64,000 bases of DNA from Polytrichum commune (Eukaryota > Streptophyta > Polytrichopsida > Polytrichales > Polytrichaceae). The notes beneath the pieces were generated by a model. The model saw only the letters and a list, made by a program, of their open reading frames with translations, was not told where the DNA came from and ran no database searches. The position numbers were made by a program, and so were the translations under genes. Location of the stretch: NCBI GenBank assembly GCA_950295325.1, contig OX485803.1:65487554-65551553 (forward strand), read 5' to 3'. Within the stretch, counting starts at the first letter, position 1; each line of letters starts with the position of its first letter. Shown one piece after another: positions 51,449-63,200 of the stretch.

Positions 51449-52373
51449 ACTTAGATTCCGAGAGGCTAGGCCTTTCAAGGGTAATGGACCAGATTTCGCA
51501 TTGATTTGAATGTTTGAGTTAGCACTTAGTTTCCGAGAGGCTAGGCCTTTCAAGGCTAATGGACCAGATTTCGCATTGAATTGAATGTTTGAGTTAGCAC
51601 TTAGATTCCGAGAGGCCAGGATTTTCAAGGGTCTTGGACCAGATTTCGCATTGTTTTGAATGTTTGGGTTAGCACTTAGATTCCGAGAGGCTAGGCATTC
51701 AAGGGTCTTGGACCAGATTTTCGCTTTGAATTGTATGTTTGAGTTAGCACTTAGATTCCGAGAGGCTAGGCCTTTCAAGGGTCATGGACCAGATTTCGCA
51801 TTGATTTGTATGTTTGAGTTAGCACTTAGATTCCGAGAGGCTAGGCCCTTTCAAGGGACATGGACTAGATTTCGCATTGATTTGTATGTTTGAGTTAGCA
51901 CTTAGATTCCGAGAGGCTAGGCCTTTCAAGGGTCTTGGACCAGATTTTCGCATTGTTTTGTATGTTTGAGTTAGCACTTAGATTTCGAGAGGCTAGGCAC
52001 TCAAGGGTAATGGACCAGATTTTGACTTTCTTGTGCATGCTTGAGTTAGCACTTAGATTCCGAGAGGCTAGGCCTTTCAAAGGTAATGGACCAGATTTCG
52101 CATTGTTTTGAATGTTTGAGTTAGCACTTAGATTCCGAGAGGCTAGGCACTCAAGGGTCTTGGACCAGATTTTGACTTTGTTGTGTATGCTTGAGTTAGA
52201 ACTTAGATTCCGAGAGGCTAGGCCTTTCAAGGGTAATAGACCAGATTTTGACTTTGTTGTGTATGCTTGAGTTAGCACTTAGATTCCGAGAGGCTAGGCA
52301 CTCAAGGGTCTTGGACCAGATTTCGCATTGTTTTGAATGTTTGAGTTAGCACTTAGATTCCGAGAGGCTAGCC
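51449..52373 (+). repeat. 75-bp tandem repeat, left block
   Basis: About 12 copies of a 75-base unit starting at CTTAGATTCCGAGAGGCTAGG. Two subtypes are mixed: one with a TTTCGCATT..GAATGTTTGAG tail and one with TTTTGACTTTGTTG..TATGCTTGAG. Because 75 is a multiple of three, long open frames with a 25-residue period run through it on both strands; they are by-products. Orientation is opposite to the block at 56786-59035. It lies just 3' of the methyltransferase-like gene. Confidence 0.93.
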
Positions 52374-52507
52374 TCAAACACCAACATAAGACGACCAAGG
52401 AGATATATGGGATTGCAAAAGGAAAATTGAAATTCATAAAACACTTTTATAAAAACTTTAGCAAACGCAATATATATGAGATGGGGTTAGAGATGCACGA
52501 ATCGTAG

Positions 52508-55500
52508 TCAACCACTATGACTACTATGTCTATTACTTTTCTCGCCCTGCTCTGCCTCTATGTCTAGGAAATCCAATACTAGTTTGTTGTAAGGCCGGAT
52601 ACAACTAGGAGGTGGGGATGGTGCTTCGGCCAAACGATGGGCAAGCTCTGAAGCATAAGGAGGGAGCTCGAACGTCGCCGAAGGCGTTGCAAAAATCTCC
52701 GCATTAAGAAAGCGGATGGGGCTTTTAATTTGAACTCTGTACATAGATGAAAAAAAAAAACATGAGCACATGTATCTATGTCAAACACTTGAAGATACAA
52801 ATGAAAACAAGGTAGAATCAACGAATGAACTTACTCACAGAGCAAATCGAAATTGCGCTTGGCCATCTTTCGAGGAGGAGGAGCAAAAACGGAGCCTCGT
52901 TGAGGGGCGGCGGGTTGAGAGGTCTGTTCTTGATCAGGCTCGCGAAGGGGGAGGAGGATGGACTTGAAGACATCAATGTCGGATTCAAGCGCCACAATAT
53001 GGCGTTGAATGGAGCGGCATGCTATTATGGAACCTCCTAAACAAACAAAATGCGAAGGGATTAGCATTGGGAAATGAATAAGCAACCGATTACAAATGAA
53101 AACAAAAAATCCAAAAGGAAAGAAATGAGAAAAATTAGAGAAGAAGAACGAACCAACACCACACTGCCAATCCAATATAATGTCATCATTGTCTGTGAGG
53201 GCGGAGAAAAAGATCGAAAAGAATTCCGGACGCTTTTCACGGGCGCCTCTCCAAGGCACCCCGTCGACCCTCACGGATTGGTTTTTTAAATCGGTGAAGC
53301 TGTTGAGCCAACCATCTCGTTTGAGATTGTAGCCCATGTCCATGAAGTCCGACGTGCGGACATTCAAAACGAACCGGTTCCGCACAAGTACCTTAATGAA
53401 AAATTTCCGAGTCTGCACAAATTGTGAAAGCTAGAGTTAGGAAAACAAGAACAAAACAAAAAGACTATGAATGAAAATGGATGAAGGCCAAGAAGAAGTA
53501 CCAGTTCAGACGGATTAGAGGGAGATTGAAGATCGAGGTCGCTCATGCCGAACCAGTCCTCGGCAACATAGAAATCCTCTGTGTGGGCCCAGTTATGAAT
53601 TGATCTCGAAACCTCTGGATCGGCAGCATGCGCAAAGACGAGGACGCCATCGTCATGAAGGTTGGCATTCGTGAATGCAAACAGAACCTCGAAGTAAGTG
53701 GCTGAGCGGATGTTCCAGTGAGGAACATCTGAGGATGAGGAAGTGATGCCCGGAACACGTAGGTTCTCGGGCACATCTGCAAACAGGAGATCAATGCCCG
53801 TGTGAACCTTATGCTTGGTGTTTGGACGAGTACAACCCGCTCCAACCTAAAAGGTCCAAATGCAAAGAAAGTCAAAAAATAAGAAAATGATGAAATACAT
53901 TGAATGAAAGAATAAAGCAATGCACACAAACCTTTGTTAGGAAGTATTGGATGCGTCGGTAGGCCGGAGGTGGAACTTTGGTCTTCATGAGATCCTCAAC
54001 GAGCTCCCTCATGTCCACATTCTCAATCAAAGAATGGCAAGATGACATGTCGGAGGAAGTTGCCGACGTATCAGGTGCAACAGCCTTCCGCTTGCGAGGC
54101 ACAGATGGAATGGTTACACCGCTATGAGAAGGAGCAACTACCAGATTGGCGAGGGCGGCAGATGGAGTGGCGGTGGGACTTCCAACCACGGTGGTGGCTG
54201 AAGGAACATTGCGTTGAACGGAGGCCTTGGCATTAGAACGTGAGGAAACTTGAGAAGAGGCATGGGCGAGAGCCTTCTTACCTCTGCCTCTACCCTTGAA
54301 GGGCGCAACATCATTCTCAACCGATGGAGGAGCGGGAGTAGGTTCATCTGGCTCCTCATCCAATTCAATGACGTCGGGGCCGGAGTTCACAAGGCTGCCG
54401 TAAAGGGCTTCTTCTTCATCGGGCACAAATGCACGAGAGCAATCCAAGTACCAACCACATTCCTTCAAGTGCGAGGGTGGAAACTTTGCAACTTGCATGG
54501 CCGTATAGACACAAAGATTGGAGTGGACATCGATCCACTCCAAAAGGAAAGCGGGCAAGGACGAAGGAGGCAAAGCATTCTTCACAAAGAGCTCGCGGTG
54601 AATGTACCTAGAAAATGGAAAACATAGAGTAAGAAAATTGCCGTGGAAAGGAAACGAAAGCGATGAAAAAAATTAAAGGAAAAGAGTACCGGTAAGCAAC
54701 GCGTTTGATGGCGATGGGGCCTTCGTCGAACTCGAAGAGGTCAAGGCCTTTACTAAATGTTAAATCGGCCTTGTCCTCAAAATACACCCGGAAAGCCTTG
54801 TCCCACAAAATGAGCCTCCAATGCTCAACATAATTGGACGGGTGTAAAATCTCCGTGGAATTCCAATCAATGTCCACGGACAACTCGTTCTCAAACGATG
54901 CAATCTCAGCCTCAACGCCCTTCTCCAACTATGTAAAGAGAGACCAACAGTTAGATATGGAAATGAGAGAAACTAGCAAACAAAAAGACACAAAAGATGA
55001 AGATGTACCTGTGCCCAAAAAGAAGCTTTGTTAAGCCAGTCGTTAAGGACTTTCTCACGGAGAGGAAGAGAAGAGGGGAATTGATTTTCCATTTTGACCT
55101 TGGCGGGAGAATTCCACCACCGAAGCCACTTGGCTTTGAAACAGGCATCGACATGGGTGGTTGCCATCTTTTGAAGTTTTTCTATCGTCATATCGGGGTA
55201 CATGAAGGTGGAAAAATGACGGTCAATCTGCAACATATGAGAGTGTAAGAAAGATGAAACTAGAATGGATGAAAGATGAAGTTGAAAGCCAAAAGTAAAA
55301 CAAATCGGAGGCGCACCTCGTAGAAGAAGTCTTCGCCATTATCCTTGTGGGCGACGGAAATGAACTTCTCGAAATTTCGAGTCCGAATACTCTTGATGAG
55401 TTTCTCTTGCGCTTTGGTCATAGTATCCCAAATTTCGGTAGCTGACCTGCGGGATTCGGGTGTATTCTCCCCGTACAACCTTGCTGCAGTGTCGGCTGCG

Positions 55501-56751
55501 TTCGAGATCTCTCTCTAAAACACACAAAGAGAAGTGAAAATGAATGACAGAAATGAAGAGAAGAAAGGCATAAGCCCATATATGTCATTGTCTTTGGAGG
55601 GTAAGATGGCAAGTATGAACACATGCTTGTGGGCTATCAAAGCAAAAGGAAGGGGAGGAAGAATCACCTTATACAAGAATTTGACGAATATGTCCAAGGT
55701 AAGAGGATACCAAGTTGGAGTTTTTAGCATTTTGGCCTCGCAAGTCTTGTAGTCTTGGGGAGAAATGAGGTCCTTGAACTCCTCAAGTTTCATCTTCCCA
55801 AATGTTCGAATGCGGAGGAGCTTGGCGGGAAGGTTGTCCTTGACATGGTCGTGCTCCGTGGACCTACTAGGAATAAGTAAGCGAGAAACAAAAGATGAAA
55901 AATTTTGAGAAAGGAAAACAAACAATGAGAACCCAAACAAAAACAAACTTACCAGTTGATGTCATTCATTGCATTAAGGAAGACGGCAGCACAGTTTCTC
56001 AGGTCGACAACAATGCAGTCCACGGAGATGTGCCAATCTTTGTCCATGGAATGGTACTTGTTAATGTGTCTAAGCCAAGCCGTCAAGCGATGATTCCCCT
56101 CCCACATGAAAAACATCTTGCCAACAAATTGAGAGAGGTCGGAATCCTTCTCGAGCATGGAATCAAACTCATCACTAGACTCCTGCCATAGTGAACTCCA
56201 GGAGGCTCGAATGTCATCCGAAACTAGAAGCACCTCATCAAGGTTGTTGTAGGGAGAGACATACATCGCACGGTCACCGTCACGGTAACCCATGACAAAT
56301 TCGTTTTGCAGCCGAGCAACATCGACCTCGCTGATGGGGCGAACAAGAGGAAGACATTGCAAGCGGCACAATGGAATAGAGAAACGTGACTTAGCAAGAG
56401 GTTTGATGCGAACCCTATGAATCACACCGATAGAGTCTTCTTTTTGGGATCTCCGAATCTCGAGCTCAGTCTCCTCCGCAGTAGACTCATCAAGAGGACG
56501 CACGGGGTCAGATTGATGAGGTGAATCAATCTACAAGGGTGGAAACAAAGATATGAGATTAAGCCCAAAATATATTGAAAGCCAAGGTACCGGAAGTGCT
56601 TGGAAACAAAAGGAAGAGTTCACATAGAGAACACCTTTCCCGGTTGGACATCGACAAGTGGATCAACTTCCACCTCGGCAGGCTCCAATTGAAGAACATG
56701 GGCATCTGTGGATGGATCCTCGGAGAGAATGAGATCCATAGCTTGAGACTC
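52508..56751 (-). CDS. ParB-like / N6-N4 DNA methyltransferase-like protein, exons 2-12
   Basis: Eleven coding exons join in frame with GT..AG introns: 56751-56635, 56530-55953, 55863-55668, 55514-55317, 55227-55009, 54928-54690, 54607-53932, 53846-53502, 53412-53154, 53036-52835, 52736-52508 (TGA). They give 1085 residues, or about 1200 with the exon at 59963-59619 (that numbering is used here). Residues about 205-350 resemble a ParB-like domain: EGNHRL at 298-303, then a beta strand and a Leu/Asn-rich helix. Residues 857-1100 resemble beta-class DNA methyltransferases: a motif IV region DLLFADVPE (DVPE 880-883 where DPPY is usual), a GVLVF strand, a WRGAREKRPEF segment where family members have a KP box, then motif I ILDWQCGVGG (Asp 1052, Gly 1056, Gly 1058) followed by an acidic-loop ALESD. 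Residues 350-650 are unrecognised. A Pro/Ser-rich linker (about 700-830) carries VIELDEE (710-716) and a basic PRKRK. Loss of the DPPY aromatic residue makes catalysis doubtful. Nuclear action on DNA is inferred. Confidence 0.72.
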
Positions 56752-56785
56752 CTACACAAAAAGAAAAGTTAGACATTACCCTTGA

Positions 56786-58590
56786 TTGCCTAACCTCTCG
56801 GAATCTAAGTGCTAACTCAAGCATCCACAACAAAGTCAAAATCTGGTCCAAGACCCTTGAAAGGCCTAGCCTCTCGGAATCTAAGTGCTAACTCAAGCAT
56901 ACACAACAAAGTCAAAATCTGGTCCAAGACCCTTGAGTGCCTAGCCTCTCGGAATCTAAATGCTAACTCAAGCATACACAACAAAGTCAAAATCTGGTCC
57001 AAGACCCTTGAGTCTGGTCCAAGACCCTTGAGTGCCTAGCCTCTCGGAATCTAAGTGCTAACTCAAGCATACACAACAAAGTCAAAATCTGGTCCAAGAC
57101 CCTTGAGTGCATAGCCTCTCGGAATCTAAGTGCTAACTCAAACATTCAAAACAATGCGAAATCTGGCCCATTACCCTTGAGTGCCTAGCCTCTCGGAATC
57201 TAAGTGGTCACTCAAACATTCAAATCAATGCGAAAATTTGGTCCAAGACCCTTGAAAGGCCTAGCCTCTCGGAATCTAAGTGCTAACTCAAACATTCAAA
57301 ACAATGCGAAATCTGGTCCAAGACCCTTGAGTGCATAGCCTCTCGGAATCTAAGTGCTAACTCAAGCATACACAACAAAGTCAAAATCTGGTCCAAGACC
57401 CTTGAAAGGCCTAGCCTCTCGGAATCAAAGTGATAACTCAAACATTCAAATCAACGCGAAATCTGGTCCAAGACCCTTGAATGCCTAGCCTCTCGGAATC
57501 TAAGTGCTAACTCAAACATACAAAACAATGCGAAATCTGGTCCATTACCCTTGAAAGGCTTAGCCTCTCGGAATCTAAGTGCTAACTCAAGCATACACAA
57601 CAAAGTCAAAATCTGGTCCATTACCCTTGAGTGCCTAGGCTCTCGGAATCTAAGTGCTAACTCAAACATTCAAAACAATGCGAAATCTGGTCCATTACCC
57701 TTGAAAGGCCTAGCCTCTCGGAATCTAAGTGCTCACTCAAGCATACACAACAAAGTCAAAATCTGGTCCATTACCCTTGAGTGCCTAGCCTCTCGGAATC
57801 TAAGTGGTCACTCAAACATTCAAATCAATGCGAAAATCTAGTCCAAGACCCTTGAAAGGCCTAGCCTCTCGGAATCTAAGTGCTAACTCAAACATTCAAA
57901 ACAATGCGAAATCTGGTCCATTACCCTTGAGTGCCTAGCCTCTCGGAATCTAAGTGCTAACTCAAGCATACACAACAAAGTCAAAATCTGGTCCAAGACC
58001 CTTGAGTGCCTAGCCTCTCGGAATCTAAGTGCTAACTCAAACATTCCAAAGAATGCGAAATCTGGTCCAAGACCCTTGAAAGGCCTAGCCTCTCGGAATA
58101 TAAGTGCTTACTCAAACATTCAAAACAATGCGAAATCTGGTCCATTACCCTTGAGTGCCTAGCCTCTCGGAATCTAAGTGCTAACTCAAGCATACACAAC
58201 AAAGTCAAAATCTGGTCCAAGACCCTTGAGTGCCTAGCCTCTCGGAATCTAAGTGCTAACTCAAACATTCCAAAGAATGCGAAATCTGGTCCAAGACCCT
58301 TGAAAGGCCTAGCCTCTCGGAATATAAGTGCTTACTCAAACATTCAAAACAATGCGAAATCTGGTCCATTACCCTTGAGTGCCTAGCCTCTCGGAATCTA
58401 AGTGCTAACTCAAGCATACACAACAAAGTCAAAATCTGGTCCAAGACCCTTGAGTGCCTAGCCTCTCGGAATCTAAGTGCTAACTCAAACATTCAAAACA
58501 ATGCAAAATCTGGCCCATTACCCTTGAGTGCCTAGCCTCTCGGAATCAAATTGCTAACTCAAACATTCGAAACAATGCGAAATCTGGTCC
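56786..58590 (-). repeat. 75-bp tandem repeat, right block (inverted)
   Basis: About 24 copies of the same 75-base family as 51449-52373 but in the opposite orientation (plus strand reads CCTCTCGGAATCTAAGTGC). Both subtypes are present. A 226-base two-and-a-bit-unit segment is duplicated at about 58032-58268 and 58256-58492. In the gene model it lies wholly within intron 1 of the methyltransferase-like gene. Confidence 0.93.
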
Positions 58591-59247
58591 TTCAGAAAAC
58601 ATACCACCTGGTGCCGAGAGCCCCACAACCTTAACATCGGGTCCCTCTCTACCTTACCCCTCAACCTTACCCTCTCGGAGCCGAGCCGAGAGCTCATTGG
58701 CTCCTCCAAAATCTAGTCCTAGTCATCGTCAAGCTTTCCCCCTCGGAGCATTCCACAAAATGACAAAATCTAAGTGCTAACTCAAGCATACACAACAAAG
58801 TCAAAATCTGGTCCATTACCCTTGAAAGGCCTAGCTCTCGGAATCTAAGTGGTAACCTAAACATTCAAAACAATGCGAAATCTGGTCCAAGACCCTTGAG
58901 TGCCTAGCCTCTCGGAATCTAAGTGCTAACTCAAGCATAAACAACAAAGTCAAAATCTGGTCCATTACCCTTGCAAGGCCTAGCTCTCGGAATCTAAGTG
59001 CTAACTCAAACATTCAAATCAACGCGAAATCTGGTCCTTCAGAAAACATACCACCTGGTGCCGAGAGCCCCACAACCATGAACTCGACGCCTCCACACAA
59101 CCTCAACATCGGGTCCCTCTCTACCTTACCCCCTCAACCTTACCCTCTCGGAGCCGAGCCAAGAGCTCATTGGCTCCTCCAAAATCTAGTCCTAGTCATC
59201 GTCAAGCTTACCCCCTCGGAGCATTCCACAAAATGACAAAATCTGGT
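58591..59247 (-). repeat. Compound repeat: duplicated spacer around a short 75-bp block
   Basis: A spacer beginning TTCAGAAAACATACCACC occurs at 58591-58773 and again at 59038-59247. Between them lie about 3.5 more 75-base units. The second spacer has about 28 extra bases (including CATGAACTCGACGCC). Both contain CCCTCTCGGAGCCGAGCC. This indicates duplication of a spacer-plus-array unit. Confidence 0.85.
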
Positions 59248-59618
59248 CCCCTTCAACTAATGCATTTCCCTCTCAAACTCCAACAAACCACACATTGAAC
59301 TACCAAAGCATATATTCATTCATCCATGAAGCTTAAGAACCTTTTATCAAAATCCTCCAACCTCATTCTCTCTCAATCCATTGCGCACACTAAAATGTGC
59401 CGCGAATTTAACCTTGACTCGTATATCCATTCTAACATTCGACCGTGACTGAGGGTTCCTGGAGGTACCCTCTCGGTGCCGAGACCACCGTTTGAACATA
59501 TATTCAATCTTTCTGATATGTGTCCGTTATCCTAACCATACAATCATTCCATTGTCGTGTTTGCTTGAAATTGAATCCTCAAATGCCATTTTTCATATAA
59601 CTTAAACGACAATCTTAC
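59248..59618. other. Presumed remainder of intron 1
   Basis: No gene seen. It contains one more CTCTCGGTGCCGAGA palindrome-like word at about 59470. The minus-strand donor GTAAGA at 59618-59613 defines its right edge. Confidence 0.45.
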
Positions 59619-59963
59619 TATAAGAATGGAATCATCTCTTGTCTCCTCCTGATATCCGCTTTGATTTGAACTGTTGGGTTGCTCGCTTTCTTCCATAGAT
59701 GCCGCGGGGGATTCACTATCCTCCCGGTCTTCCTCTATCGGCTGCAGATTCAATTGCCGTTTCGAAGATCCTCTCTTGCTCTCTCCACCTGTGTTTTGCA
59801 CGTCTGATGGGGTTCCTCTACCCTCTATGTACGATTCCTCCTTCTTCTTCAGTTCTCTCCGTCTCCTCTGTTTCAAATTGCTGAAACTCAATCCTCCCTT
59901 TCGCTTCTTCCGCTTCTTTCCTATATCTATTGTGGAATCTGTATTGTGCTCTGGTTCCTTCAT
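59619..59963 (-). CDS. Probable first coding exon of the methyltransferase-like gene
   Basis: An open frame from ATG 59963 (115 codons) ends in phase 0 at a good donor (ATA|GTAAGA). The next acceptor downstream on this strand, CTAACTTTTCTTTTTGTGTAG at about 56752, opens exon 2 also in phase 0, so the two join in frame across an intron of about 2.9 kb made mostly of 75-bp repeats. The product is hydrophilic with two strongly basic clusters (GKKRKKRKGG and KQRRRRELKKK) that could be nuclear localisation or DNA-binding tails, followed by an acidic Ser-rich stretch. The frame is open for about 30 further codons upstream without ATG. It could instead be an independent short gene; the phase match favours joining. 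Confidence 0.5.
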
Positions 59964-60220
59964 GTGTGCGTCCCAGTTCCGCTCTGCTTCCCTTTTCGTA
60001 CTCTCTACTCTCTCAGCATCCCTTTCCTTCGCTCCCAAAAAGACCCTTCCCCAACCCTCTCAGACCTTTATAGTGCCACTGTTCAAGATTTAGGGTTTAC
60101 GGTATTTTTGGTCACTGTTCATTGTTTACCTTTTTTAAAGCATATTTACAATGGATAAGTATTCCACACTTTTCAGCATCCTCTTTCTCATTCCCATCTT
60201 TGCACATCCCCCTCGCTGTG
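59964..60220. promoter_or_regulatory. Divergent intergenic region
   Basis: About 257 bases separate the start codons of the methyltransferase-like gene (minus) and the transposase gene (plus). It must hold both promoters if the models are right. No strong TATA box was assigned. An ATG at 60151 in another frame could be an upstream start in the transposase leader. Confidence 0.45.
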
Positions 60221-63200
60221 ATGGCCGAACTTCGTTCCCATGGCATCGGGGTCCCCATTCTTTTCCCCATTGATGCACGAGGTATTGCTGTTGTCTCCGA
60301 GCTTCATCTTAGCATTAGGTTCTCTTTCAAACCCAATACAATATGGGTAGAGCGTGAGATCTTCCATCCTGATACTGGATTGCTCATTCATACCTTCCAT
60401 GAGACCTCCAAGGTATCCGACAATGGCATTGTAGTTTGGGAGTTTGCCGCGGGAAAGTATAGGGTATGTGGCTGGCCAGATTCTCAGATCGGAGTGTCGA
60501 CAGAAATCCTTACTCCTCTTCGATCATCCACTGCTGCCTTTAGCACCCCTCCCGTAATAAGTGTCAAGACCGAGCCTGGTCTAGACAACGTTATAGACTT
60601 GTCTGATTTTTCGAGTGAAGATGGACCAGTTCAGCATGAAGATGAACCAGTTGAGCATGAAGATGAACCAGTTCAGCATGAAGATGTAGCAGTTCATGAT
60701 TCTCCTCTTTTGTTTCCCTCTCCTGCCTATGTAACGCCCTCTCCTTCTCTCTCTGTGCCTTCACCTACTTCAATACCCTCTACGTCCAAGCCTCCTCAAC
60801 CTATTGTTCAATGTCTTCGTCGTCTTGGTTCTATGCCAGGTAGTAAGAACGTCCTCAAGAAATTAGATTACGATAAACTACAAATCCAATTAGTTAATCA
60901 CCTTCCCCCTCGTTTTGATGGTACCCAGTTATTTGTCCTCCCTGCAGCAGAAGTCTCTTCCTCTCAAACCAGGGCCAAGTCCTTGGACGGCATGGACAAG
61001 CAATATGATGGCCATGTTTGGACTAAGACTCAAACCACCAACATTACAAACGACGTTGGCCTTGCCTTTCGTTCCTCTGCCTGTGTTGGCCATCTCCAAT
61101 GCCAAAACCCTAGTTGTGATTACCTTCAACGACCCCATCGTGCATCTAAGGTCAACGACACGGAATTTGAAGGTTTCATTAAAGATCCTTTCCCTCTCTC
61201 TGGCATTGTGCCATCCGGATCTACTCTTGTTTGCAGGATCTGCAAACAACCTCCCAAATGCATTGCACTATGCGATGCCAAAATCTTCTACGTCCATGGG
61301 AAGGAGTCCTCCCAAAGAGCCTGCATTCATATCGGTACTCATCAACATCCAGTCAAGGTTGGAGACTGCAGAGACAGCCGTAAGAGTATCAATGCACTTC
61401 TCGAGGAGCACGTTGACCGTTCTCCTCAAGCCACGTACAACAAGATCGTCCTCGAAGCCAGCAAGGACATTGTAGGTGATTTCCTCCTTTCTGGTAATAA
61501 TGACACACAACGTCTCCTCTCCTTGAAAGAGCTCGAACCTGTGTTTGAGAGTTGTAGAGAGTTGAATTCCCCCAACCTTCGCTCTAAGGTTACCTCTTTC
61601 AAATATTTGCGGAGGTTCGGGGTTATGGATGGCATCGCAAAGCTCCGGGGCGTTAGCAATTGGGCTTACGTCCAACGGAACCAATTCCCAGGACAAGGTG
61701 ACGATACCGACAAGGTGTTCGTCTTCAAGATGTCGGAGGTGGGTCCTGGAAGTGGTGTGGATTTGGTTCGTCGGATGCAACCGGGTGGGGACCTCGAGAA
61801 TGCCTGGATGATGTCCGATCACGTCAAGCGGGTCAAAGGGTGGACCACCATGGCCGCTCATGTTTACGATGGGACTTATCAACGGGTCATGACCATTTCA
61901 TGTTGTGATTTCCAATCCGAGGATAAGGATGCCCAAGTTCTCTTATGGCAGAACCTCAACCACGTCATGGCCCGTCACGGTATCCCACATCCAAACTTTA
62001 TAGGCTTCATGGCCGACAGTGCCCAAGCCAATTGGAACGCTGTTCGCATTGTGTATGGTTCGGGGGATCCCAAAGTTCCCATGGAGGGTCGTGAGCGCAC
62101 TTGTTTTTTTCATTGGAAACAATCGCTCGAAAAGCATACAAAATCGTATATAAAGCATGACTTACAAGACCAACATAGACACCTTTGCCTTCAATATCGG
62201 AATGCTTCCTCTATGCAAGAGGCGGAGACTAGGTACCTAGCTATCAAGGCTTGGTGGGCGTCATCGAATTGTACGAGTGAGGACGGTCTCAAGCATCTTC
62301 AGCTCTGGCTTGCTTTCTGGCACTTCCGCTACCTTCAATGGGGTGGTTTCATGGAACTGGTACATCTCCTTCATGATTCATTTTTGGTTCTTCATGGTTT
62401 CGGTTTCTTCTCTCTGTGCCTATTCTAACACTTCATTTCTCCAATCAGGAAAAGGTTTTAACCCAAGACCAGTTGGCCGAGATGCCGTCTTGCAATCTTG
62501 CGGAATCCGTCCACAACAAGTGGCTTCAAGCCTCCGGCAACAAGGGTGGAGATCTATACGTGGCTACGGTGGACGACTACATTCGGGCCTTCTTACAAGT
62601 TGTTGCATATTACCAGTTCCTTAAAGGTGGAATTGGCGGAGACGGTCCAAGCAAAGAAGAACTCAAGCTCAGGGGTGCTCAACGTCGAGCTCAGCGTACT
62701 GGCGACCCCACAATGTTGCAGAAGGTCTTGCTTGACATGCCCGGTGGGGAAGAGTTTTGCACTCGTGATCCACACCTTGAGGGCGCCGAGGTGTTTGGAT
62801 CGCAGAAACGAAGACCCGACACTCCAATTGGTGATGATGGTGAAACCCACCGTCCGGATACCGTGAACTTCTCTCGCCCTCCCCCCGGTAAGCGAGTCAC
62901 TCGCTCTCAACCTGAAACACTGCCTACTATCATTGAGGAGTCTTCCCCCTCTGTACAAGAGGTTCAAGTACCTTCACCTGCAGGACTTGGTTTCCAGCGT
63001 GTCACCGCCGTGCAAGAAACCAAAGTAGATGTCTCTCTTTGGCATATTGCACGCATACCCTATACCTCTAGGAAGTCTTGTTGGGCTAATCATGCGGGCA
63101 CAAAGAAGAAGTGCACCGCAAGAATCGTCACCAATAACAAGAGCGTCCCTGCGTCGACCTACACCGGTATGTGGCATCACTACAAACTCCAGTCTATGAA

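Noticed and set aside
51380-52278. Repeat proteins with a 25-residue period (also 56663-59013)
   Set aside because: Open frames appear on both strands simply because the repeat unit is 75 bases; no start context, splice support or domain.
52831-53418. Single long ORF in place of two exons
   Set aside because: The run crosses an intron: joining 53154 to 53036 restores the continuous motif I (DWQCGVGG), whereas read-through inserts a Phe-rich low-complexity stretch.
60929-61882. Minus-strand ORFs opposite the transposase gene
   Set aside because: They are shadows of the coding strand; the plus-strand frame holds the zinc-finger and catalytic motifs.
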